This document shows positions 42,467 to 53,047 of a stretch of DNA of 64,000 bases, piece after piece. Position numbers and translations under genes: made by a program. The number at the start of each line of letters is the position of its first letter. Positions within the stretch are counted from its first letter, which is position 1. Under the pieces are notes generated by a model. That model was not told the DNA's origin. It saw nothing but the letters and a program-made list of their open reading frames with translations, and did no database searches. This DNA is from Chromohalobacter israelensis (GTDB lineage: Bacteria; Pseudomonadota; Gammaproteobacteria; Pseudomonadales; Halomonadaceae): the NCBI GenBank assembly GCA_000761475.1, contig JQNW01000004.1:186001-250000 (forward strand), read 5' to 3'.

Positions 42467-43375
42467 CTAGGGCAGTTCCTCTTCCTCGTCGTCTTCCTTC
42501 TGGGCCGGGATCAAGTCCTTGCGCTCCAGCTTGACCACGAGCAGCAAGGCGGCGGACACGTAGACCGACGAGAAGGTCCCCGCCACGATGCCCAGGATCA
42601 AGGCGATCGAGAAGTTGTGGATCATGTCGCCGCCGAGGAAGAACAAGGCCAGCAAGACCAGCAATGTCGTCCCCGAGGTGGCCATGGTACGCGCCAGCGT
42701 CTGGTTGATCGCATCGTTGAAGATCTGGGGCATGTCATCGGTCTGCGACCGCCGGATATTCTCGCGGATACGGTCGTAGACGATGATGGTGTCGTTGAGC
42801 GAGTAACCGATCACCGCCAGCACCGCGGCAAGTACCGTGAGGTCGAAGTCGAGCCCCAGCAGCGCGAAGATCCCCAGCACGATCACCACATCATGGCCCA
42901 GCGCGATCAGAGCGCCGAAGGCGAACTTGTACTGGAAGCGGAAGGCGACGTATACCATCACCACCGCGAGCGCCAGCAGCATGCCCAGCCCGCTCTGATC
43001 GCGGAGCTGATCGCCGACCTGGGCGCCGACGAACTCGGCGCGGACCAGCTGCACCGAGTTGGTGTCGGTGTTCAGGATGTCGACGACCTGCTGGCCGACC
43101 TCGTTGTCGAAGGTCTGCTGGAGACGCACCAGAATGTCGTTGGTGGCGCCGAAGGTCTGGACCTGAACATCCTCGAACCCGGCGTTTTCCAGCTGGCCAC
43201 GCAATTCGTCCAGCTCCGGTGCCTGCTGATAGCGGACTTCCACCAGGGTGCCCCCGGTGAAATCCAGGCCCAGGTTGAGCCCCTTGAACGCCAGCGCGCC
43301 GACGGCAATCACCGTGATCAGCACGGAGGCGATGAAGGTTATGCGGCGTTTGCCCATGAAATCTAACTGTCGCAT
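42467..43375 (-). CDS. secF: Protein translocase subunit SecF
   Basis: 302 residues with six membrane helices and a periplasmic loop after helix 1. Family motifs are GLDFTGGTLVEVRY and VIGYSLNDTIIVYDRIREN. With SecD it uses the proton (or sodium) motive force to pull exported proteins across the inner membrane. It follows secD by 12 bp. The acidic tail (KEDDEEEELP) is typical of halophiles. Confidence 0.96.
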   Translation of the reverse strand: MRQLDFMGKRRITFIASVLITVIAVGALAFKGLNLGLDFTGGTLVEVRYQQAPELDELRGQLENAGFEDVQVQTFGATNDILVRLQQTFDNEVGQQVVDILNTDTNSVQLVRAEFVGAQVGDQLRDQSGLGMLLALAVVMVYVAFRFQYKFAFGALIALGHDVVIVLGIFALLGLDFDLTVLAAVLAVIGYSLNDTIIVYDRIRENIRRSQTDDMPQIFNDAINQTLARTMATSGTTLLVLLALFFLGGDMIHNFSIALILGIVAGTFSSVYVSAALLLVVKLERKDLIPAQKEDDEEEELP

Positions 43376-43387
43376 CGCTCGCTCTCC

Positions 43388-45238
43388 TCAGATCCAGATT
43401 TTCTTCAGCGGGCGCCCGCCGATGGTGAGGTTGATCATGGCGCGCGACACCATGATGGCGGTGAACATCGACGTCAGGATGCCCAGCGACAGCGTTACGG
43501 CGAAGCCCTTGACCGGGCCGGTGCCGATCGAGAACAGGATGACCGCGACCAGCAAGGTGGTGATGTTCGCGTCGACGATCGAGGTGAAGGCACGCTCGAA
43601 GCCGGTATGAATGGCCTGTTGCACCGGCATCTTGGCGCGCAGCTCCTCGCGTATTCGCTCGAATATCAGGACGTTGGCATCCACCGCCATGCCCAGGGTC
43701 AGGACGATGCCGGCGATGCCGGGCAGGGTCAGCGTGGCGCCGAGCAATGACATGGCGGCGACCAGCAGTACCAGGTTCAGACCCAGCGAGACGTTGGCGA
43801 CCACACCGAAGGCCTTGTAGCGCGCCAGCATGAACAGCACCACGAGCAGCAGGCCGACTTCCACCGACATGATGCCCTGGGCGATGTTCTGCGCCCCCAG
43901 GCTCGGGCCGATGGTGCGCTCCTGGGCGAAGTAGATCGGTGCCGCGAGAGACCCGGAGCGCAGCAGCAGGGCCAGGTCACCGGCCTCGCTGGCGGATTCG
44001 AGTCCGGTAATGCGGAAACGGTTGCCCAGCGTGCTCTGGATGGTGGCCAGGCTGATGATGCCGCGCTCGGTATAGGCCTCGCGCTTTTCGACTTCCTCGC
44101 CGTCTTCCATGACCGTGCGGGTGCGGGTCTTGTGCTCGATGAAGACGACCGCCATGTTGCGCCCGATATTGGCGCGCGTGGCACGACTCATCATCGAGCC
44201 GCCGGCACCGTCGAGGTTGATGTTGACCTGCGGACGGTTGTTTTCGTCGAAGCTCCGGCTGGCGCTGGACACATGGTCGCCCGTCACGATGATGTCACGC
44301 ATCAGGTCCGCGCTGCGGCCCTCATCATTGCGGAAGGGGAGCGTTTCGATCTCGCGCTCCGGCGTGTCCGGCCGTGCCTCCAGGCGGAATTCCAGATTGG
44401 CGGTGGCGCCGACGATGCGCTTGGCGGCGGCGGTGTCCTGCACGCCGGGCAGCTCGACGACGATGCGGCTGGGGCCCTGGCGCTGCACCAGAGGCTCCGA
44501 GACGCCGAGTTCGTTGACACGGTTGCGGATCGTGGTCAGGTTCTGGTTGACGGCATAATCCTGCAGGTCCTGCACGGCCTGATCGGTGAACGTCATCGTC
44601 AGGCTGGCGCCACGTTCGGTATCGGGCGTGCTGTATTCGAAATCCGGGAACTGGTCGGTGATCAAGCCACGCGCCGCGTCGCGGTCGTCGGCGTTGGCGA
44701 ACTGGAAGGTGATCGCGCGTCCGTCGATGCTGGTATCGCGATACCGGATGCGCTCGTCGCGAAGCAGGTCGCGCACGGCGCTGGCATTGGCTTCGAGGCG
44801 TTGCTCGACGGCCGCATCCATGTCCACCTCGAGCAGGAAGTGCACCCCGCCCTGCAGGTCGAGCCCCAGTTTCATGGGCGTGGCGGAAAGCGCCTGGAGC
44901 CAGCCGGGGGTGGCGTCGGCCAGGTTGAGTGCCACGGTGTAGGCGTCGCCCAGGCGTTCGTCGATGATCTCGCGGGCGGCGACTTGCTGGCCGGCCCGTT
45001 CGAGACGAATCAGGGCGCTGTTGCCATCCAGCTCGCTTTGCTTGATGGCGATGTCCTTGTCCTCGAGCGCTTGAGTCAGGCGGTCGAGACGCTCTTGGTC
45101 GAGCGCGGCGCCGCTGGCGGTGCTGCTGATCTGAACGGCGGGGTCGGCGGGGTAAAGATTGGGTAACGCGTAGATGAGGCCGACGAGGAGTACGACGAGT
45201 ATCAGCAGATACTTCCACAGGGGATAACGGTTGAGCAT
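43388..45238 (-). CDS. secD: Protein translocase subunit SecD
   Basis: 616 residues. An N-terminal helix (YPLWKYLLILVVLLVG) leads into a large periplasmic domain with the D-LQGG motif (LGLDLQGGVHFLLEV), then five further helices with AGIVLTLGMAVDANVLIFERIREE. Partner of SecF. The ATG at 45238 (MLNRYPLWKY) fits the family start. Confidence 0.96.
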   Translation of the reverse strand: MLNRYPLWKYLLILVVLLVGLIYALPNLYPADPAVQISSTASGAALDQERLDRLTQALEDKDIAIKQSELDGNSALIRLERAGQQVAAREIIDERLGDAYTVALNLADATPGWLQALSATPMKLGLDLQGGVHFLLEVDMDAAVEQRLEANASAVRDLLRDERIRYRDTSIDGRAITFQFANADDRDAARGLITDQFPDFEYSTPDTERGASLTMTFTDQAVQDLQDYAVNQNLTTIRNRVNELGVSEPLVQRQGPSRIVVELPGVQDTAAAKRIVGATANLEFRLEARPDTPEREIETLPFRNDEGRSADLMRDIIVTGDHVSSASRSFDENNRPQVNINLDGAGGSMMSRATRANIGRNMAVVFIEHKTRTRTVMEDGEEVEKREAYTERGIISLATIQSTLGNRFRITGLESASEAGDLALLLRSGSLAAPIYFAQERTIGPSLGAQNIAQGIMSVEVGLLLVVLFMLARYKAFGVVANVSLGLNLVLLVAAMSLLGATLTLPGIAGIVLTLGMAVDANVLIFERIREELRAKMPVQQAIHTGFERAFTSIVDANITTLLVAVILFSIGTGPVKGFAVTLSLGILTSMFTAIMVSRAMINLTIGGRPLKKIWI

Positions 45239-45332
45239 GGAAGCCCTGTCCTTGTTGCTGACGCAGAAGACAACCACCGACCCGGGGCCGGTGGCGATGA
45301 GGAGGAGCGCTCACGCCCCTCCTGATAGGGGA

Positions 45333-45662
45333 TCAGATGGACTTCAGGGTGCCCTTGGGCAGCACCGCGGCAACGGAGCTCTTCTGAACGTTCACCTCGG
45401 TACCCTCGGCGATTTCCATGCTGATGAAGTCATCGCCGACATTGGTGATGCGTCCCATCAGGCCGCCCCCGATGACGATCTCGTCACCCTTGGCAAGGTT
45501 GCCGATCAGCTGTTTGTGCTGCTTGGCACGCTTGGCCTGCGGGCGCCAGAGCAGGAAGTAGAAGATCAGCACGAAGCCGACCAGCATGACGATCTGGGCA
45601 ATGCCGCCGCCCGCCGGGGAGGCGTCCTGCGCATGAGCTGCGGGAATGAAAAACTCCAGCAT
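45333..45662 (-). CDS. yajC: Sec translocon accessory protein YajC
   Basis: 109 residues. One N-terminal membrane helix (IVMLVGFVLIFYFLLWRPQAKRAK) and a basic/acidic cytoplasmic tail, full length. It copurifies with SecDF. Located in the queA-tgt-yajC-secDF string, 94 bp upstream of secD. Confidence 0.95.
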   Translation of the reverse strand: MLEFFIPAAHAQDASPAGGGIAQIVMLVGFVLIFYFLLWRPQAKRAKQHKQLIGNLAKGDEIVIGGGLMGRITNVGDDFISMEIAEGTEVNVQKSSVAAVLPKGTLKSI

Positions 45663-45731
45663 GGATTGTTATCTCCGGATAGTGGTGGGGTGAAAAGTGA
45701 GTGCGCGAGACAAGGCCTCGACGGTGTCCGT

Positions 45732-47931
<2,200 letters not shown>

Positions 47932-48014
47932 GGGAGCTGAAGGGAACGACCTGGCATCGGAAAACGGACATCGGAAATGAGCCACGCTCGGCGTGCGCTC
48001 GACGAAGGCGGCCT

Positions 48015-48043
48015 ATGATAGTCGAGACGCGCCACGAAGTCAG
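48015..48043 (-). promoter_or_regulatory. queA operon promoter
   Basis: On the minus strand CTGACT (48043-48038), 17-bp spacer, TATCAT (48020-48015). Predicted start near 48008, 77 nt before queA. Its -35 lies 9 bp from the -35 of the divergent tRNA-Leu promoter. Confidence 0.55.
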
Positions 48044-48052
48044 GCCTGGTGA

Positions 48053-48080
48053 TTGACGTCGCCCATCTGCTCCGTATAAT
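48053..48080 (+). promoter_or_regulatory. tRNA-Leu promoter
   Basis: TTGACG (48053-48058), 16-bp spacer, perfect TATAAT (48075-48080), then a GC-rich discriminator ACGTCCCCGC just before the tRNA, typical of stringently controlled stable-RNA promoters. Confidence 0.85.
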
Positions 48081-48091
48081 ACGTCCCCGCT

Positions 48092-48178
48092 GCCCGGGTG
48101 GCGAAATTGGTAGACGCAGGGGATTCAAAATCCCCCGGTGGCGACACCGTGTCGGTTCGAGTCCGACCCCGGGCACCA
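48092..48178 (+). tRNA. tRNA-Leu (anticodon CAA)
   Basis: 87 nt with encoded CCA. The acceptor arm GCCCGGG/CCCGGGC, a long variable arm (class II, Leu), D-arm GGTAGACGC and T-loop GGTTCGAGTCC are visible. The anticodon loop is TTCAAAA with CAA at 48126-48128, reading UUG. The discriminator is A. Confidence 0.97.
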
Positions 48179-48531
48179 AGGAAATCAAGCACTTAGCATT
48201 TCCCTCCCTCGCTTGGTTTCACCTGCTTTTCCTAAAGTGTCCACATTTTGTCCGCATCAATGATGGTCGGGCCATATTTCTTGCCTCTTTGTCCTTGATA
48301 CCCGCACCCGCTGCGCGTTGGAGCACCGTTCTCCATGGTCGGCGATGGCGTTGCTGTGCGCTCAAATATCAGAATATCTTTTATTAAGCAATAATGTAGA
48401 GACGACAATGATCCTCTATCCTGAGAGTGAGTCACGTGGAGGGCGGCCACCACATCGCTGGTGCCGTGGACGCGTGGTATCCCGCCTTCATGAGTGAGGT
48501 GAGGGATCACGATCATTCAAGGAGAAACGAC
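48179..48531. other. Non-coding, AT-richer region after tRNA-Leu (possible integration scar)
   Basis: 353 bp without a supportable gene. The first 240 bp or so are visibly lower in GC than the surroundings (for example TATCTTTTATTAAGCAATAATG). Two near-identical 8-mers, TGTCCACA (48238-48245) and TGTCCGCA (48249-48256), sit 11 bp apart, like integrase arm-type sites. A 94-codon minus-strand frame here has no recognisable similarity. The last 50 bp hold the ribosome site of the PQQ dehydrogenase. Confidence 0.5.
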
Positions 48532-50976
48532 TTGGCTACTTCGACATCTTCCCGCGGTGCTGGCGGCCTGTTCGCCAAGCTCGTGGGCATCATCGTTGCG
48601 CTCGTCGGCCTCGCGCTGGGCGGCGGCGGGCTTTATCTGGCGGTACTGGGCGGCTCCTGGTATTACCTGATCGCGGGGGCGCTGATGCTCGTTTCCGGCA
48701 TTCAACTGCTGCGCGGCCGCATGTCCGGCGCCTGGCTCTATGGCCTTGCGTTCGTGGGGACGCTCATCTGGGCCGCCTGGGAGTCCGGGCTCAATTATTG
48801 GCGCTGGATACCGCGTCTCGACGTGGCGTTGATCCTGGCGATTCTGGTGGCGCTGATCATGCCGACGCTCAAGGGCGGGCCCTCACGCAAGGCGAGCCTG
48901 TCCGTGGCAGGGGTGCTGTGTCTGGGCCTGATCGTCGCGGGCGCCTTGGCATTCGTTCCGCGTGGCTATCAGCAGTTCGCGGAGGTGCCCGCGGCCGCCG
49001 AGAGCACGCTGGCCACTGATGTCGGCGATGCCCAGCCGGCGGATACGCCAGATGCCGGGGACTGGGTGGCCTACGGGCGCGACAGCGCGGCGACGCGCTA
49101 TTCGCCTCTCGACCAGGTCACGCCGGAGAACGTCGGCGATCTCGAGGTAGCATGGCAGTATCGCACCGGTGACTTGCTCGATCATCGCTGGGGGGCCGAG
49201 ACCACGCCGCTCAAGGTCGGTGACGACGTGTTCCTGTGCACCTCACGCAATATCCTGATCTCTCTCGATGCTGCCAGCGGCGAGGAAAACTGGCGCTACG
49301 ATCCGCAAGTCTCCGAGGATGCCATTCCCTACACGGCGGCCTGCCGTGGCGTCACCTACTACGAAGTACCGGACGAGCGCCTCGATGAACTGGCGGATAC
49401 CGACGGCGACACGCAGCATTGCCGTGCCCGCATCATTTCCGGGACGCTCGACGGCCGGATGCTGGAAGTCGATGCCGCCACCGGTGAGCCGTGCACCGGC
49501 TTCGGCGACGATGGACAGGTCGACATCAAAGAGAACATGGGCGAGACGCCGGACGGCTACGTCTCCATCAACTCCGCGCCGGTGGTGGTGCGCGATGTCG
49601 TCGTCACTGGTCACCAGGTGCTCGATGGGCAGCGGCGTTACCCGCCCTCCGGCGTGATCAAAGGGTTCGATGCGGTGACCGGGGAACTCGAATGGGCCTG
49701 GGACGCGGCACGTCCCGATCGGAGTGAACCGCTCAGCGGTGACGAGACCTACACGCGTGGCTCGCCCAACATGTGGACCACCGCCGCCGGTGACAGCAAG
49801 CTCGGTCTGGTCTATCTGCCGATGGCCAACAGCGCTGCCGATTACTGGAGCAGCTCGCGTACGCCGGAAGAAAATGAGTGGGCCAGTTCGATGGTGGCGC
49901 TCAATGTCGAGACAGGGCTGCCCGAGTGGCACTTCCAGACCGCCCACAAGGACGTCTGGGATTACGACCCCGGTTCGCAGCCGACGCTGATCGACTTTCC
50001 CACCGACGAGGGTGAGGTACCGGCGCTGGTCATGCCCACCAAACAGGGCGAGATCTACGTCTTCAATCGCGAGACTGGCGAACTGCTGGGCGGTGGCGCC
50101 GAAGAGCGTCCGGTGCCCCAGGGTGGTGCCGAGCCGGAGGAACGCAGCAAGACCCAGCCCTTCTCGAACTATGCCACGCTGCGTCAGCCCGACATCGACG
50201 AGAAGGACATGTGGGGCATGTCGCCGTTCGATCAACTCTTCTGCCGCATTCAGTACCAGCAGGCCAGCTGGAAGGGCATGTACACGCCGCCCACCGCCGA
50301 CCAGCCGTGGATTCAGTACACCGGTTATAACGGGGGCTCCGACTGGGGCAGTGTCGCCATCGATCCGCGCCGCGGCGTGATGATCGCCAACTACAACGAC
50401 ATGCCCAACTACAACGAACTCGTGCCCCGCGCGGTGGCCGATGCCAAGGGCTGGAAGCCCCGCGAGGAACTGGAAAGCGATAGTGGCGGTGCCGAAGGTG
50501 CCGGCGATCCGCAGGCCAATACGCCCTATGCGATCAACGTCAACGCCGGCTGGCGGGTGCCCTATACGGGCTTGCTGTGCAAGCAGCCTCCCTATGGCCA
50601 CATTCGTGCCATCGAACTGGCCAGTGGCGATACGTTGTGGGATCGCCCGCTGGGCACCGCGCGCGCCAATGGCCCCTGGGGAATCCGCTCGGGGCTGCCC
50701 ATCGACATCGGCACGCCCAACAACGGCGGCTCCGTGGTCACGGCGGGTGGCCTGATCTTCATCGCCGCGGCGACAGACGACCTGATCCGTGCGATCGACA
50801 TCGAGAGTGGCGAAACCGTGTGGCAGGCGCCGCTGCCCGCCGGCGGTCAGGCCAATCCGATGGTCTACGAGGCGAATGGACGCCAGTATCTGGTGATCGT
50901 CGCCACCGGGCACCACTTCATGCAGACGCCCAGTGGCGACTACGTGATCGCCTACGCCTTGCCCGACGACGCCTGA
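48532..50976 (+). CDS. Membrane-bound PQQ-dependent dehydrogenase (glucose/quinate/shikimate family)
   Basis: 814 residues. Five N-terminal membrane helices (about residues 14-142) anchor a periplasmic eight-bladed PQQ propeller beginning near residue 165 (DWVAYGRDSAATRYSPL). Typical blocks are CTSRNILISLDAASGEENW, HKDVWDYDPGSQPTL with the active-site Asp, MPTKQGEIYVFNRETG, and GTPNNGGSVVTAGGLIFIAA. The family oxidises glucose or quinate/shikimate and feeds electrons to ubiquinone. Sequence alone does not decide the substrate. The start is TTG at 48532, with AAGGAG seven bases upstream. No pqq synthesis genes are nearby. Confidence 0.88.
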   Translation: MATSTSSRGAGGLFAKLVGIIVALVGLALGGGGLYLAVLGGSWYYLIAGALMLVSGIQLLRGRMSGAWLYGLAFVGTLIWAAWESGLNYWRWIPRLDVALILAILVALIMPTLKGGPSRKASLSVAGVLCLGLIVAGALAFVPRGYQQFAEVPAAAESTLATDVGDAQPADTPDAGDWVAYGRDSAATRYSPLDQVTPENVGDLEVAWQYRTGDLLDHRWGAETTPLKVGDDVFLCTSRNILISLDAASGEENWRYDPQVSEDAIPYTAACRGVTYYEVPDERLDELADTDGDTQHCRARIISGTLDGRMLEVDAATGEPCTGFGDDGQVDIKENMGETPDGYVSINSAPVVVRDVVVTGHQVLDGQRRYPPSGVIKGFDAVTGELEWAWDAARPDRSEPLSGDETYTRGSPNMWTTAAGDSKLGLVYLPMANSAADYWSSSRTPEENEWASSMVALNVETGLPEWHFQTAHKDVWDYDPGSQPTLIDFPTDEGEVPALVMPTKQGEIYVFNRETGELLGGGAEERPVPQGGAEPEERSKTQPFSNYATLRQPDIDEKDMWGMSPFDQLFCRIQYQQASWKGMYTPPTADQPWIQYTGYNGGSDWGSVAIDPRRGVMIANYNDMPNYNELVPRAVADAKGWKPREELESDSGGAEGAGDPQANTPYAINVNAGWRVPYTGLLCKQPPYGHIRAIELASGDTLWDRPLGTARANGPWGIRSGLPIDIGTPNNGGSVVTAGGLIFIAAATDDLIRAIDIESGETVWQAPLPAGGQANPMVYEANGRQYLVIVATGHHFMQTPSGDYVIAYALPDDA

Positions 50977-51000
50977 TCGCGTTTTCGGCAACTCGAGATG

Positions 51001-51034
51001 AACGCCCCGGCCCCATGGCCGGGGCGTTTTGTCT
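51001..51034 (+). terminator. Intrinsic terminator after the PQQ dehydrogenase
   Basis: AACGCCCCGGCC (51001-51012) and GGCCGGGGCGTT (51017-51028) form a perfect 12-bp stem with a CCAT loop, followed by TTGTCTT. A strong terminator that abuts the stop of the convergent EAL gene. Confidence 0.9.
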
Positions 51035-51795
51035 TACGGCGTGGTGAACCCCGCGACGGCGGGCATGGCCTCGAACGCCGGACGCGCGTAATAGAAACCT
51101 TGATGCTGCACGATGCCGGCTTCTTCATGCAGCCACTTGGCTTCCTCACGGCATTCGATGCCTTCGGCCACGAGGTCAATCTCCAGTTGCGTGGCAATAT
51201 CGGCGACCGCCTTGAGCAATATCTGGCGGCGTGTGTCCTGATGACAGCCCATGACCAGTGCGCGGTCGATCTTGAGCTTGTCGGGGCGCAGGTCGGCGAG
51301 CAGGTCGAGGTTGGCGTGTCCCTTGCCGAAATCGTCCAGAGCGGTGGTGAATCCCATCTGCCGGTAGGTGTCGATGATGCTGCGCAGGTGCCCGCGATCG
51401 CTCACGTTCTCGACTTCGGTAATTTCGAAGACCAGGCGTTCGGTGGGCCACCCCACGCGTCGGGAGACGTCCAGCGTGGCCTGGATGCAGGCTTCGGGGG
51501 CGTAGACGGCATTGGGCAGGAAGTTGATCGACAAATCGCTTTTCATGTCCAGCCCGCTGGCCAGCTCGATGGCCTTGACGCGACAGGCCTGATCGAAGCG
51601 GTAGAGCAGGCTGTCGGATACCTGGGAGAGCACCCGGTAGGCAGATTCGTCACCGGGGCCACGGACCAGGGCCTCGTGGGTGATGACCTGTTGCCTGGCG
51701 ACATCGACGATGGGCTGAAAGGCCATGCTGAAAGCGAAGGGCAAGGGGTGGTCGCAACGCTTGCAGTGATGGTCGGTGCGCGCGCAATGGGTCAT
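51034..51795 (-). CDS. Stand-alone EAL-domain c-di-GMP phosphodiesterase with N-terminal Cys/His cluster
   Basis: 253 residues. A single EAL domain covers residues 28-250: EALVRG, the Asn in NFLPNA, EITE, DDFGKGHANLDLL, KIDR, VAEGIE and QGFYYARP are all present, so catalysis (c-di-GMP to pGpG) is likely. The N-terminus has Cys4, His8, His9, Cys11 and Cys14 before the MAFQPIVDV strand; such Cys-rich tips occur in short EAL proteins and could bind metal or sense redox. The ATG at 51795 has GGAGG five bases upstream. Confidence 0.88.
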   Translation of the reverse strand: MTHCARTDHHCKRCDHPLPFAFSMAFQPIVDVARQQVITHEALVRGPGDESAYRVLSQVSDSLLYRFDQACRVKAIELASGLDMKSDLSINFLPNAVYAPEACIQATLDVSRRVGWPTERLVFEITEVENVSDRGHLRSIIDTYRQMGFTTALDDFGKGHANLDLLADLRPDKLKIDRALVMGCHQDTRRQILLKAVADIATQLEIDLVAEGIECREEAKWLHEEAGIVQHQGFYYARPAFEAMPAVAGFTTP

Positions 51796-51985
51796 GCCTA
51801 CCTCCATGTTCTCGTGTTTCGACCCCTGCACGATGCCTGGCGCGCCATGGGTGTCGGGCGTGTCGGGCGTCGTTTAAGATAGGGTGTCTTCTATCCGTAT
51901 TGTATGATGTTGAGGCGCCTGCGATGCGTCGTCGAGCGCACGGCGTTGTACCCAAGAGCACGATCTTCCTGGACAAGGAGTTCCG

Positions 51986-52348
51986 ATGAAATCTGCCAGT
52001 CTTACCCTGCTTGCGCTTGCCACCTTGATGACAGGGTGCGCCATGCAAGGCGGCGATGCCGACCGCGCCGAGCAACACACTCAGATTTACCAGTGCGAAG
52101 GCGATACGTCACTATCGGTGACCTATTTTCAGTATGCCGGCGACACCGACCGCGCCATGCTCAGTTACGCCAACGATTCTATCCCCATGCACCGCATCGG
52201 CGCATCGCAGTATGCCAGCGATGACGAACGACTGGCCTATACCTGGCAGCTCGATGACGATACGGGCACATTGTACCGCGACGATGACGGTGAACGTCGC
52301 GTCGTCGAACAAGCCTGTCAGGGGCGTGCGCAGAACGCGGACCGTTGA
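51986..52348 (+). CDS. Small lipoprotein, MliC-like (C-type lysozyme inhibitor family)
   Basis: 120 residues. Lipobox MTGC (Cys18). The mature domain starts YQCEGDTSLSVTYF, has SQYAS and WQLDDDTGTLY stretches and a late Cys, resembling the MliC/PliC lysozyme-inhibitor fold (YxC...V.Y...SASGARY...). Not all key residues of MliC are obvious, so the assignment is tentative. AAGGAG precedes the ATG. Confidence 0.6.
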   Translation: MKSASLTLLALATLMTGCAMQGGDADRAEQHTQIYQCEGDTSLSVTYFQYAGDTDRAMLSYANDSIPMHRIGASQYASDDERLAYTWQLDDDTGTLYRDDDGERRVVEQACQGRAQNADR

Positions 52349-52438
52349 TCTCGTGATGCCGACCCAGCACGACCTGCGGCTGTCGTCACGATGGTTCCCG
52401 GGCGGGATGGCCGCCCGTCGGGCGCTAACGGGGGCGCC

Positions 52439-53047
52439 ATGCCGCTGACGCTATGGCTATCGCTGGCGGCCGTGTGCGCCATGGGCGCGATGTCGCCCGG
52501 GCCGAGCCTGGCGATGGTGCTGCGGCACACGCTGGGTGGCGGGCGTGTGCCGGGCGTCGTCGCGGCGCTCTCGCATGCGCTGGGCGTGGGATTCTACGCG
52601 GCGTTGACCGTCTGGGGGCTGGGCGCGGTCATTGCACACCAGCCGCTGGTGTTCACGGCGATTACCTGGGGCGGCGCGGCGTACCTCGCCTGGCTGGGTG
52701 TGAAGGCGCTGCGCGCCGGGCGCGGTGGCGCACTGAACGCGGGTGCCGTGGCCAGCCCTCCGCTGCATGCCGCGCGAGACGGTGTCCTGGTGGCACTGGC
52801 CAACCCCAAGCTGATTCTCTTTTTCGTGGCGTTGTTGAGCCAGTTCGTGAGCGCCGACATGGCGGCAAGCGCCAAGGTCGCCATCGTGGCGACCGCGACG
52901 CTGATCGACGGCGGCTGGTACGTGCTGGTGGCGCTGGCGCTCTCGCATTCTGCGGTGTTGCCCTGGCTGCAAGCACGCGCCCACTGGATCAATCGCATCA
53001 CGGGCGTCTTGCTGCTGGGCCTGGCGCTGCGCATCGTCATGGGTTGA
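52439..53047 (+). CDS. LysE/RhtB-family amino acid exporter
   Basis: 202 residues with six membrane helices. The N-terminal SPGPSLAMVLRHTLGGGRVPGV and central ALANPKLILFFVALLSQF motifs are those of the LysE/RhtB exporters (lysine, threonine, homoserine or similar). The substrate is unknown. Its 3' end overlaps the convergent AidB-like gene by 11 bp. Confidence 0.9.
   Translation: MPLTLWLSLAAVCAMGAMSPGPSLAMVLRHTLGGGRVPGVVAALSHALGVGFYAALTVWGLGAVIAHQPLVFTAITWGGAAYLAWLGVKALRAGRGGALNAGAVASPPLHAARDGVLVALANPKLILFFVALLSQFVSADMAASAKVAIVATATLIDGGWYVLVALALSHSAVLPWLQARAHWINRITGVLLLGLALRIVMG

Noticed and set aside
45302-45332. Imperfect AGGAG/CTCCT hairpin between yajC and secD, considered as an attenuator or secretion-responsive leader
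   Set aside because: The stem is short and interrupted, and no arrest peptide frame or alternative hairpin supports a regulatory switch.
48232-48516. A 94-codon minus-strand frame beside tRNA-Leu, considered as an integrase remnant
   Set aside because: No tyrosine-recombinase motif (R-H-R-Y) or other similarity could be recognised; kept only as part of a non-coding region.
51880-51908. TATGAT hexamer upstream of the MliC-like gene considered as a promoter
   Set aside because: No acceptable -35 at 16-18 bp and no correctly spaced TG extension.
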